From assembly GCA_024734555.1 (NCBI GenBank), contig JANPWX010000449.1, forward strand, positions 4,856,604 through 4,920,603: a stretch of 64,000 bases of DNA, read 5' to 3'. The position numbers were made by a program, and so were the translations under genes. This document shows, piece by piece, positions 14,058 through 25,700 of this stretch; position 1 is the first letter of the stretch, and every line of letters begins with the position of its first letter. This stretch comes from Trochalopteron elliotii (lineage: Eukaryota > Chordata > Aves > Passeriformes > Leiothrichidae). The notes under the pieces are model-generated. The model saw nothing but the letters and a program-made list of their open reading frames with translations, was not told the origin of the DNA and did not search any database.

Positions 14058-14169
14058 AAAAAAAAACCAAAACCAAAAACAAAAACAAAAAAAACCCAAC
14101 CAAACAAAACAAAACAAAACAAAAAAAACCAAAAAACAAACAAACAAAGAAAAACAACAACAACAACAA
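14058..14169. repeat. A-rich low-complexity tract, (CAAAA)n/(CAA)n-like
   Basis: About 112 bases contain only A and C apart from a single G. They consist of imperfect CAAAA, CAAA and terminal CAA units and end in five CAA repeats. The tract is probably slipped microsatellite DNA or an expanded poly(A). Frames read through it on the minus strand are artefacts (runs of Phe, Cys, Leu). Confidence 0.9.
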
Positions 14170-14647
14170 TTGGTTGAGAGAGACAACTGAAAATGATTCC
14201 AAAATTTTTCAGCTCCCCTAGAGTTAGAAGTTAAACATTTGCCCTGGCTTATAAGGGCTTTTCTTGTAAGCCACCTCAAACACAGGGGTAGTTGGCTGCT
14301 ACAGTGAAAACTGATACAAACTTCACAGTTATTAAAGTCAACCCCATATAAAACCTATGGAGAACACAAATGTACCTCTCAAAACTATCTGTACAGGTCT
14401 CCAGCTGAGGGGCCAGGCATTCTGCATGCCTGACAGTCAAGTGGCAAGCAATGGGCAGTCTGTGTAGGGCCAGAGAGCAGCAGCAGTTGAACAGAAGGCT
14501 GGGATAGTAAGCTACTTTTGGTCATTACGATGGATGAAATAAGGGACCACCTGGGAGTTCTGAGGGTAAGAGGATTCTTATGATCTGTCACAAAATCCAG
14601 TAATAAGGACCCAGACCTCATTAGCTGTGCTGTTTGTAAGACCCCTG

Positions 14648-14725
14648 TCATAGAAGCATAGAGTGGTTTAGGCTGTAAGGGATCCCCCAGTTAGAACCCT
14701 TTGCCTGTTTTAACACTGTCCTTTT
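14648..14725 (-). mobile_element. CR1 LINE 3'-end fragment
   Basis: The plus strand begins TCATAGAAGCATAGAGTGG and continues TTTAGG...AAGGGATC and CCAGTTAGAACCC. This is the complement of the avian CR1 3' end, in which repeated ATTCTATGA-like units follow the AAGGTCCCTTCCAACC block. The element therefore points to the minus strand and is severely 5'-truncated. The inner boundary is approximate. Confidence 0.65.
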
Positions 14726-17700
14726 CCCAAGACATGAAGGGACAGAGCAATCTAGAACATAACGAGCTCATTGACACAGATGCCAAGTAACCACACCGAG
14801 AACACTGATAAGACCATAATCAAAATATGAGATATATACACATTTCTCTTAGTATCTAAGCAATGGTAAAAGCCTACCAGAAAATGTTTAACTGATCTTA
14901 ATTCCATGCAAGCAGCTGCCAAAAGCTCACTGAATTTCTAGTGGAACTTTGCAATGCTAATGCTCCCTTTCCAAAGATATGTGGAGGACTTAAGATACTT
15001 ATGATTGCCTTTTAGTTACCACCATCAACAATCCTTTTTAAGTGCTCTGATAATTCTGTACCTAGAAGATACTGAAATGTGGAATTTATTTTCTTATACC
15101 TTTCCTTTGGAAAGTCCAAATGACCTTTAGACTATGAATTGAATAACCTGAATTAAATATATGCTGAATCCTAGATATTATACTAGGAGACTATAAACAC
15201 AGCATACTGTTGCACTCATAAAGGAGACCAAAAACATCCAAGACATTTTCAGAACATACAGGCACACACTAAAATCACAACCATTGCAATACACCTCCTA
15301 GAAATGATTTTCACATCCATTCCAGCAGATTGGAAAGAGCAAAGCAAAGAGAACTGTGAAGTGTCCTTTGAGCAGAGACAAACTTTTGTTTGTGCGGAAT
15401 CTGTTGTAGAAAGCACTGACTGGAACATACAGGATGTACGTATATTAATGAACACTTCTGCTGAAAAGATTTTGCTAAACCAACAATCCAAACAGCTTTA
15501 GCTGCTACAACTGGTAAATAAAATGGCTACAGGAGTTTAAATATGCTAATACAGTTGAGAATGGTGGAAGATGTGCAATTATTTCTTAGTGAATAACCAA
15601 GGAAAAGGTATCAAACTAGGGAGAGGATGTGTAATAGCAGTGAAGCATGAACACCCAGATGAGGGTCCAGAAAGACAAAGACACCAAACTGTCTGATCAC
15701 TTTATAACAGTGAGATAAAAATATACATACAAATATGTGTGACTTTGAAATAGCCTAGGGAATTGTGTTTTGTGGAAGTACTGAGCACATGTAAGTATCA
15801 CACACAGCTCAGCTGGTGCTTTGCCAGGAAAAGCCCCTTAGGGCTGTGCCTGCCTGACAATAAACAGCACCAAAATCTTGGAATGGGACTGAGGCTCAAG
15901 ACTGTTCCCAGCACACAGGAGTGGCCATTCAGAAATTACAAATAACACTGTGCAGATAGACATTCTCTCCTCTTCCAACACAGCTGGCAAAACCAGTCTA
16001 AACTCAACCCTGATTTGGTACTTTATTATTTACAAACAATTGTAAAACAATCTATCTGCTTTTATCTGAAAGCACAATACAGCTGTGCTACAGCACTCAA
16101 CAATTTAAAAAAATTAAATCTTTGTACTTCATAGCAGGTATCTGATGAGAAATAAATTGTTCTTCAGTGGATCATTACATTTATTATGTGGCCTTCTCCC
16201 AGCTTGGATAGTATGTGTTACTAGGGAGCAGGATTTTAAAAAAGGGAAATCTAAGAGCTGGTATTTTACAGAACACTTTACATACCTAGGATGAAAGAAT
16301 TAAGCACAGGGAAGATGAAGAAATTGTATAGATTTCTCTAGAAAACTTTCAGGTTTTTTCATACAAAATTTAACTGTGCATTTATATACATTTTGAAAAG
16401 GTCAAGATCAGCATTCTAAGATCTAATATTACAAGTATTATATTATTTAGTCTACTGTATACTCATCAAGATGATTTGCTATTTTCATTCCTTGTCCATT
16501 CAAAAGGAGAGAAATTAATGACTTGTTAATAAGTTTTAAAGACACCACTCTACACTACACATCTAATTAAACATTCACTAAGACAATTATGAGTGGAACG
16601 GATATCTGTAGGATTTGGTGACACTTCTAATTGCTGACTAAAAAGCAAGAGTGGTTTAAAATGTAATTAAACTATAAACACAGACTACAAGTTCTGTGCT
16701 TTTATATTCCATTAATGTGTTGTCACTGATTGCCTGAGATTGAAAACACTAAAAGAATTCCAAGTTCCTGCCTGGAAATGTCAATGCAACTGAGTCTCAC
16801 AGCTTTTTTATAAATAACTGAACTTCAAAGAAAAATAATATTCAGTCAATCATTTTAGGACAAGCAGAAAAATGCACAGGACATTTTGAGACATTTAATC
16901 CACAAAAATGACATTTATCAATAATAAATGTTGAGATAGTATTCTCAGATTGAAAGGTGACACAGAGACTTTAAAGGTTTGTGTTCTTTAGAAGTGATAA
17001 AAAAAAAAAAAATCAACATGGAAAGAATCCCAGCATGGTACCAGTAGGAAGTAAGGAAATCACACTAATTCCTGGAAGCATTCCAAAAGTGGAAGATGCC
17101 CACTCTGCAAGCAGTGATTTATCAAATGCATGTTCCCTGACAAACACATGAACCCATTAAGACAAAGCAGTTATCACTTAAAACAACTAAAACCAGCTGG
17201 ATTCTATCCTAAAATTAAATTTTTCCAATTAATCAAGTTACTTTGCAAATTATTTTCTTAGCCCAAAAGGATCAAGAACTGTAATTTTAATTTTCAGGAA
17301 AAAAAATGGAATTAAAATAACATACTACACTTCTAATTCTGGTGAAAATAACTGCAAATTCTGTAAAAGAAAATGACAGCTTTTAATGGCTTCTGTAGTC
17401 TGTCACTTTTGCATGTGATTAAAATGTGGGTTTTTTTCAGAACATGCATGCAATATTGAGCATTTTAGACAATAATTTAGCATACCTTATTATAATAGCG
17501 TGTTTTACTTAAAAATGTGGGTTCCTATTGAATACATGCATAATTATATTACATATTATACAGTGCATCTTGAGCTTCAGTTTGTATTTAAGCATGAAGC
17601 TCACTTTAAAAAAAAATTAATCCACTAGTGAAAAAAAATGCTACATCTTTAAATCTCTTAAGTAGAGAGCATGGACAAGGTAAACCTATCAATCAAAGCA

Positions 17701-18956
17701 GAGGGTTTTTTTGGAACTAGGTAAGATCCACAATCCATTAGCATTATCATATAATATACAAAAGGCCACAATTTCCTCTTCAAAGTGCACAGAATACAAA
17801 GTTTGAAATGTAAGCCTCAGCTACAGTTTGATACTGGTGAAGAGCATTTTCCTGGGTTTTCTTCTTGACTGTGTTAAAACCTCCTCTGCTGTCAGTTAAC
17901 TTTGTCTATCAGTTTGGATAATGCATAAGATTATGCCGTTCCTTTCTTCACTAAATCATGAAGAAAAACAGGAATAATATTTCAAAATAAGTCAAATACC
18001 CAACTGATTCCTTGATTAAACATTTGTTTATGCAATGTGACTTCCGTGTTTAAAATATTTTGCGAAAACCGATCTATACTCAGCTATAACTAAGGACTTA
18101 TTCTAGACAGAAAGACCTTCTGGCCTGTGTAGAAACAGCAGTTTTCCATATTAACAGTGAGCTGGCAATGCAAAACAACAACAAAAAAGGAGGATTGTAA
18201 CAAATACCTGCAATAATACAACTGTCAGCATTTTTGCATCATTTGTACACGGTCAATACAGGATGGATGAAGTGTAAGTATTTCAAAAGGCAAGCAACAG
18301 AAAGATGGGTAGTAAATTTTCAAATAGACTCTAATTTTTTTAGCTAAGGCTCAACTCCAGAACCAAAGGGCCAGCAAATTCATTATTTTTGAGGATTTAG
18401 AGATGGCCTTTAATTGAGGGCACATGGGAATCCATCCAGTTCTGACAACCATTGGAATTCTTAACAGAACAATGAGCACAAGAGGATACAAGAGGCTTTT
18501 GTTCGGACAGATCCTTAGGAGCCAGAACCCTGCTAGGGTGATGCAGCGCGCTGCATCTGCTCTCGGGACAATCAGCTCCCCTTTATAGTCAATAAAAGGC
18601 AAACAGAGCCCAGCCCGCTGCGACAGCTCTGCCAGGGGCCCGGACGGCTCTCCAGCAGGATGAACGCGCTGACGGCAACACCTCAGCAGGGTGCGCTGAT
18701 GGCAGAGACGGGCCGCGCATCACCTGTCCTCAACGGGGCGCGCTGCCATCAAGAACCACTCTCCCCTCCGAGGGCATAACCACCTCCCTGTGCCGCACAG
18801 AGCCGAGGGAGGTACAATTTAGCGGGCAACTACGTTCTTTGTGCCACGGCCAGGGCTGTCGGCCGCCCCCAGCCTCATTGGCCCCAAGCCGGCAGCACAG
18901 CCGCCATCGCCCCCGCCCCGCCCGCCGGGGAAAGGCAGCGGCGCCCGCACCCCTAC

Positions 18957-18968
18957 TGCGCATGCTCA
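18957..18968. promoter_or_regulatory. NRF1-like site
   Basis: TGCGCATGCTCA differs by one base from the palindromic NRF1 consensus (YGCGCAYGCGCR). It lies between GC boxes in the shared CpG island. The motif match is seen in the sequence and binding is inferred. Confidence 0.5.
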
Positions 18969-19167
18969 GGGGCGGGTCGCCTGCGCCCCGCGGCGGCTCC
19001 GTTCATTCTAAGGGACTAATTCTGACAGGACGGGCGGGACGGGGCAAAGGGATCCCCTTCGCTCACAGCGCGGCCCGGCCGCGGCACGCGGCGCTCTCCG
19101 CCACTGCCGCCTCTCCGCAGGCGGCGAAGCGCCAGTCTCCCCTGAGCGCTCCCTCCGAGCAGCGCGC

Positions 19168-19198
19168 ACCCACCTGCAGCCAACACTCGCAGCTCACC
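19168..19198 (-). other. KBTBD3: Candidate splice donors of the non-coding first exon of KBTBD3
   Basis: On the minus strand, GCTGCAG|GTGGGT (exon end at 19174) and GGTCG|GTGAGC (exon end at 19198) both resemble good 5' splice sites. KBTBD3 needs a donor upstream of its acceptor at 10935, and the island is the expected place. I cannot tell which one is used, or whether both are. Confidence 0.4.
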
Positions 19199-19238
19199 GA
19201 CCGGTCTGCCCCACCCTCCGCAGCAGCCACGCCAGCAG

Positions 19239-19253
19239 ATTGGCTCCTTCCGG
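19239..19253. promoter_or_regulatory. Adjacent inverted CCAAT box and ETS (GABPA-type) site
   Basis: ATTGG at 19239-19243 is followed two bases later by CCTTCCGG at 19246-19253, an ETS core. NF-Y plus ETS pairs of this kind are common near start sites of divergent housekeeping genes. The pair lies about 340 bases before the AASDHPPT ATG and just upstream, in the KBTBD3 sense, of the candidate KBTBD3 first-exon donors. Confidence 0.5.
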
Positions 19254-19596
19254 CGTCATTCTCCTGCTGCTTGCACTCGGAATGGCTCCGCCGGCCGCCA
19301 CTCCAGGTGAGAGCCCGCCCATCCCCCCGAGAGTGTTCCTCTCTGACGACACCGCGGGTGCAGCTCCGCCGCAGGCACCGCCTTTCTCCTGATAGGTCGT
19401 TGCCTGGCGCATTCCGCTGTCACTCACAGGGCACTCTGACATCGGATTGGTTAGCACTCTCGGGGGCGGGGCCGTCTGTGCTTCCCGGACGCCGATAGGC
19501 TCCCGCCAGGCCCGAGGGGATGGGTGATGGTAGCGCGGGGCGGGCCCGCGGGCGGGTTCCAGGAGAGCGGCCGGGTCGGCGCTGCGGGCCCAGGCC

Positions 19597-19740
19597 ATGG
19601 GCAGCGTGCGCTGGGCCTTCCCCTGTGGCGCCTGGCGACCCCGCCGCCGCGAATGGCTGCTCGCCGCGCAGCTGGTGCAGCCCGAGGAGAAGGAGCGTAT
19701 CGGCCAGTTTTTCTTTGCCCGCGATGCCAAAGCCGCCTTG
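19597..19740 (+). CDS. AASDHPPT: AASDHPPT exon 1 coding part
   Basis: Forty-eight codons run from MGSVRWAF to ERIGQFFFARDAKAAL and end in phase 0 at TTG|GTACAT. The GTAC donor is weaker than consensus, but the protein join (KAAL-AGRLLMRKL) matches the human KAAM-AGRLMIRKL junction. The exon is GC-rich and lies at the edge of the CpG island. Confidence 0.95.
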
Positions 19741-22700
19741 GTACATGGGGAGCGGGGACGTGGTTGTCTCTCTGCACAGGCAGCACTGTCCAAATTCTTG
19801 ATTTGTCGTAGGAAAACATGCCCTGCCAAGAGCATTTCAGGGATGTAAAGCTAAAGGATAAGCCTTGTATAAAAGTATGAAGCTCACTGAGGAGCAAAGA
19901 GGGAGGGCAGGCTGCTCTCAGTAGTTACTCTGAAAGACTTCACAACTTCTAAGTCGTGATACCAAGTCAGGAGACAAAATTAGCGTACCTTGGGATACTG
20001 TACATGAGACCATCAGTGTAACGAGTAGTAAAATAAAGCTGGTTTACATGATTCAGGTTCTAAATCTCGGGTTTTAGTATAGTAATACACACCTGCTAAT
20101 GAGTCTGGAGTTATTCATCACTTTTAGCTGTTGAATGCTTTATTTAGCACCTAGGCAGTGAATGGATGTACTGAAAGAAAGGGTGCTGATATAATTTTAC
20201 TGTTCAGGGTGGTGTAAAAAAGCATTTATTTGTGCCATAACATATCGTAAATAACGTAGGAAAAGGAACTGCTGTGATTTGCTAGGCTGGGACTATTTTT
20301 CATTTTGTGTTAATTGTGCTAATAGCGACAGTGTATTTGACGCTCTGATGAACTCATTTGCTTAAACTTGCTTGACACAGCTTTTGTAAAAGGGAGAAAT
20401 TTAAATTATTTGGCTAAAATACACAACTTGATATCAACAGTAATAAACTAACATTTTTTAGGCAGGAGGTTTTCTAGCAACCACATAGCACAATAGTTCT
20501 GTATGAATTGTATGTACTTCCATTTTATTTCATAGGCTGGTCGCCTGCTGATGCGGAAATTAATTTCAGAAGAGCTGAGCATACCTTGGAATGAAGTGCA
20601 CTTGCAAAGGACATCAAAAGGAAAACCTTTCCTGGCCAATAACGTACTCGGTGTCAATGCAAATTACAACTTCAATGTCTCTCATCAAGGAGATTATGCA
20701 GTCCTTGCCGCTGAGCCTGAGCTTCAAGTTGGCATTGATATTATGAAGACTGATTTACCAGGTAATGCGTTATGGTGACTGAAGCATTTTCTGTTTTAGT
20801 GTTTGAGTACTGAACATTTCCACATTTCCCAAAGAAACAATATGTGTCCTAGAAATTTAGTGTAATTAGAAGAGAGTGTATGAATGTGTCGTGTGTTTGG
20901 GATTTCTAGCTGTTAAATGCACTCCTCGGTGTTTATGTTGGGGTGCCTTGCAGGACAGATAGGGATATGTTTCTCATTTAGAGAAGCAGAACTCTGGGAA
21001 AGTAAGGTAATGAATCCTTCTATCGTATGGGCAGTACCAGCATCTGCAGATACTTTAATTATGGATTTGCTGCCTGTGAGGCAGAAGCAGGGACATCTTT
21101 CCAAGTAGGGACAATGGGATCCATCCCCATGAGAACTTCATAGATTGTTACTCAGTTGTCCCATAAGTCCCATGGACATTTTATGTGTCATCCAACTGGC
21201 AAGACAGATTCTCTGTGAATGTGCAGTAATCCTCAGTGAGAGGGGATCATGAGTCTTGGGAAAAGACTAAGCTTTACAAAATTTAGTAATTGTCCTATTT
21301 ATTTGTATGAAATTACTGTATAGATTAGTGAACTTCAGGATCTAAATTTGGATTGTAGCAAAGTGTATTTTTAAATACACTTTTATGAAGAGCATTTAGT
21401 TTGCAAATGTTCATTGGTGCATGACTGGGTTAAAGGAGAAACATACTGGGATTTATGATTGACTGGAATTCTGGTTTTTTTAGAATCTTCCTTAAGCAGT
21501 TAACCAGATATGACAGTAGTAATTGTGTTCTTAGAGAATCTTTCTTCACAGTTTTTGGAGTTGCTCGGTATTTTATGCTGCAAAAGACATTGTGTCACAT
21601 GGTAGAGATTCAAATAAACCCTGACTGGACAACTTTCCGCGTGATCACTTTACACCTTTTTAATGCAAACTACAAGTGTACGTTTTTGGGTTGTCACCTT
21701 TAGCTAGGATGCACAGAAACTTTGCTGCAAACTGAGGTTCTTTCCTATGACTCCCACCTGCTGTAGACCCTCACTCTAAACATGGTGGTCAGTGTGTGAG
21801 GCCACAGGGTAGCCCCTGGAGGGTCCTCCACTGAAGCTGTAGTGTGTTTCATTACAAGAATTGTGTCCAGTGGGTAAAGCTGCTTTGGTACAGAGGCACA
21901 CCTGACAAGACTGCAGGGCCCAAATAACCCGATTAAGCTTGAAGCTGGTGCTTTGTCATGGCCGTCTCAGGCAGAGCAGGCAAGGCGATGTCACAGTCAT
22001 GTCTCCTCACAGCATCTTGCACACTCTCAGCCTGTTTGCTGGGGGAGCAGAGTTACAGAGAATGCCTTGATGATGTGCAAACACTGCTGACACTGATGTG
22101 GGATTAACACTGGGTTAGGCATTGACTTAAAGCACAACATTATACAGGCTGCCATGAAAAAGGTAACACCTGGACCCAGTACCCTGGAAACACTGGTTGG
22201 GCTGCCACTGGCCTTACTACAGGACTCACCAGTTTTAATTCCTCATTCCAAAAAGTTTCTAGTTTTAGTGGGTAAATAGTGAAAATCAAGACGTTCAAGA
22301 TTTTGTATTTGAAGCTTTTCTTGGGAAGTGCAGAATTCAAATTTATGCAGAAAAATCAAAAAATTTATATGTGGAAGTAGGGATATCTTACATCCTCTCC
22401 TGGTATTTTAAACAGCTATAATTGTTTAAAGGTATGTTGTCAATGTCCAGCTGGCAAGTTTTATGAAGTATGTTAAACTTTATCTCTGAAGTCCAAAGAC
22501 TAATACTATACGATCTGATACAGACAGGCTTCAGTGTTTTTACCCAGAGAGTGAAAAATGGTGGTTATTTTGGAGGGTGACGGTGATTCCGAAAACTGAA
22601 TGATGACTCATATGTCTTCCTTTTTGTAACTATAATTTGTATTTTTGAAATACATGGAGATGTAATAATTGTATGTTGGAAACAGACTCAAAAAATAAGT

Positions 22701-25700
22701 AATATTAAGGATTGAACTTCATATTACAGAGACTATAATTTAAACCTGGCCATCTTTTCACCTAAAATTTTTCTGAGAACGATTTTTGTCTTGGTAGAAT
22801 CACCTGCAGCTTGTTTTTGTTGCTGGGTTATGAACAGATAGCACTGACTTTACCAGTATTGTTTTCTCTGGTAGTTCCACTGAGTGGTGCTCTTGTTCTG
22901 CACTTGCTAAGTACATTATATTTCTGAAGGTGAATCCACTATAAATCTCTTTCCTTGCAACAGCTACAAGGACAAAGAGTTCCCTGTGAACAAAGTACAT
23001 TTCAGTAGGTTTGTTTGTTTTCTTAAATACTTGTTTAAATACAAAGTACTTCATCTTGTGATGTTATCCAACAGCATCTTGATTGAGGTCTCTAGTATTG
23101 TAGCTCTTATATTCCTTTATTGTTCAATCGGCAAGCATGCAAAATCTGCAGTGCAGGTATACAGGAGTATCATGCAGCTGAAAGTTTTGAGAGGTCTAAT
23201 GTTTGTGTGCTACGATGTAACAAGGAGTCCTGGTGCACATAAACATTTTATGTCACTTCTTAATCTGTGCTATGTATTTTTGTTTTACTTAATGTTTGTA
23301 AGAAGGTGCCTCTTTCCATATTACTTGTGTTTCATTATTAAAGTGTGAGAAGTGAAACTAACACAAGACATAGCCTTCTTCAAAGGTGAAGGCAGGCCAC
23401 ACTAGAAGCTATTCTTACCACTGCAAACAGCAGCAGTTCTACAAAAGTTCCACAAGTTTACAACAGTTTATCACCTTTTTTTCCTGTATTCAGATATTGA
23501 AGTAAATACTGTAGTGGTGGTAGAAAAGGAAAATACCCTCTTTAGGTATTGTGTGTTGCTGCCTTTCCGTTACCTGACACGTTATTGTAGATTTAAATCA
23601 GTCTTTCAGTTTGGTTGTTTTTGAAGAATTACTGAGATCAATGGTTGTTTTTCTTCTCTTCAGATCAGTTTAAGATGAGCTCTTGAGTCATTTGGAGAAA
23701 TGCACACTGTCCTGTAAATTTGTTAGTAGAAGTGTCTGTGGATATCGTTTGGCCAGAGAGGTAATGCGTATATTTATTTTAAGCCTTTCAAAAAAGAAAT
23801 TAGAAGGATCCTCACAATACTGTTAATTCCTGTGGAAAAAACTAAGCTCATATTTTATTTTTTAACTTATGGAAAAGAAATTCTGCAACAAGTGTCAACT
23901 TGGTTTGAGTGGCATGTTGATTGACCAGTCACTTAAACTCTGTAAAGTAGAACGTTTTCAGAGACTTAGGATATAATTATAGCTTTATAAAGATTGCCTT
24001 GAGCATTTGAAAAAAGTTTAGTTCTTAGGCTCAAGAGCTTTCCTGCTGTGCAAGTGAATTTCTTTTCACTAATGCATTTTTTTAGCTTAGATGGATTTGC
24101 AAAGATAAATAAATTAACAGTTTATTCCATAGCTTTGAAAATCTGCCTGCAATCTTTCTTACCTATCCCACTATATTTACTTTGATGCAGACGTCTCCAA
24201 TCTCAATTTTATTCCAGAATTAAATACTTGACATACAGCAGAATTAGTTAATTCTAATTAACTAATTCTAATTAGTTAATTAATTAATTTTCTCATTAAT
24301 ATTTTTGTTTTATGCTAGGCTTGCATGTTTAAAGACACAAAAGGGTAAATTTTCTGCATGTAAATTTCACAGAAAAAGTAATTTGATCTAAAAGTACTCC
24401 AATAAATGCTTTTTTAGGAAAGTAGGCTATTAAGTGCAAACACCTAATTATTTGATACTGGTTTTCTCTGAGGCAAGGAAATATAAAAAGAACTTGACTC
24501 ATTTTTCTCTTTTTATTCTCCTTATTATGTTGTTGAGGTGAGGTAATGCAAGAGATGATAGAGATCTTCAAATCAGAGACAGGTCACGCGTGTATCTAAG
24601 TCCCACATGAAGAAGCTAAATAGCATACTTCAGTCTAGCTATTGGAGGAAAGCTCTCTCTCCAGACAGTTTTCAACTTTGTGCTGTTAATTTTGGTGTAT
24701 TCATAAGTCTAATGGAGTTAGGCACACCTACATCATAGTTAAGATATTTGGCATGTCTTTTCGCTAGCAGTCATGTTCAAGTTTTTGAACTTGCAGTGCT
24801 TATTTCATTGCTGCATTTCAGCTTTTAAATAAGAATTTCCTGACCTAGAAACGAACTCCAAATCAGATTGTTCTTTAGAGTGCTTTTGTCCTTAAGGTGA
24901 TTTACCTTTCCCTTAAACAAAGCTTCAGCTGTTTCTGCTTTTATTGTTGTATTTCAGTAAATCTCATAGCAGCAATCAGTATCTATCTTTTACTGCTAGA
25001 GATAATCACCAAATTGTAAGCTTATAACAACTAATAACTAGTTTACAGCTTTTGGTGTGTAGATGCACTGCTTGGAATGAAGAAATCAACAAGGGTTTGA
25101 TTTAAGTGTTACTTCTTACAGATCAAAGAAGTCATAATTTATAAATATGTATATAAGCACATCATTTTTAGATGTGAAGGATGTTAAAACAGCTGATATC
25201 CTTGTTGAGCTAAAGAATCACAGTGATCCTATGCACTTCCACTGAGTAAACAGGGAGGTATTTCTTTGTTCTTGTTCTATTTGCAACTGGGTAGAAACAG
25301 CCATCTTAAACGTATTCTTGAAGAATATATAGCAATTTCATTGCTGTGCTTTATTCACATTTCTAACACAGTTTTAACCTGGAATTGCACAATTCTGTAA
25401 TTATAAAGCACCAATGCTTGATAAACTGTGAAGGAAAATTGATATTGTGATTAAATCTCCTCTTTAAAGGAAAATTTCTTTGTTTTCCAAAGAAGTACTC
25501 TTAATCCTTTATGTCTGTTTCTTTAATAGAAAAATGTAAAACCATTTGGATTAAAATATAAACTGATAGCAGAATGCAGAAGTACAAAATTAGGATGTGG
25601 GGAGTATGTTTAAAATGAGGGATAAACTAGCAATAAAGAAAAGAAATATCCTAAACTAGGAGCTTTTATTAAAAATGAGAGTTGGATCAAAGAATAACTA

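Larger units (their letters stand above)
10935..19173 (-). other. KBTBD3: KBTBD3 5' UTR intron (right boundary tentative)
   Basis: The left end is fixed by the acceptor at 10935-10936. The right end depends on which donor in the CpG island is used. About 8 kb of AT-rich DNA holds an A-rich tract and a small CR1 piece (listed separately). I see no additional coding exon. Further non-coding exons cannot be excluded. Confidence 0.6.
18540..19596. promoter_or_regulatory. CpG island, shared divergent promoter of KBTBD3 (-) and AASDHPPT (+)
   Basis: GC- and CpG-rich DNA occupies roughly 18.54-19.74 kb between two genes that face away from each other. I see no TATA box at a sensible distance from the AASDHPPT start. 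Visible motifs are inverted CCAAT boxes at 18877-18881, 19239-19243 and 19446-19450; GC boxes at about 18911-18926, 18969-18976 and 19463-19472; an NRF1-like site at 18957-18968; and an ETS site at 19246-19253. CCAAT, GC, ETS and NRF1 elements together are typical of bidirectional housekeeping promoters. Transcription start sites cannot be placed from sequence alone. Confidence 0.8.

Noticed and set aside
14007..14279. Minus-strand 90-codon frame rich in Phe and Cys, membrane-like
   Set aside because: It is a translation of the A-rich low-complexity tract.
19282..19308. Plus-strand ATG followed by eight codons and a good donor (CAG|GTGAGA) as an alternative AASDHPPT first exon
   Set aside because: Joining it to exon 2 at 20536 puts exon 2 out of frame, so it cannot give an AASDHPPT N-terminus. 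It could at most be an untranslated alternative exon.
18839..19498. 219-codon plus-strand open frame
   Set aside because: It lies across the CpG island and is Pro/Arg/Ala/Ser-rich in the way that GC-rich DNA produces by chance. There are no domain motifs, and overlapping long frames occur on both strands.
19194..19897. Minus-strand open frames of 108-213 codons opposite AASDHPPT exon 1
   Set aside because: These are shadows of GC-rich promoter and exon 1 sequence, with no recognised family.
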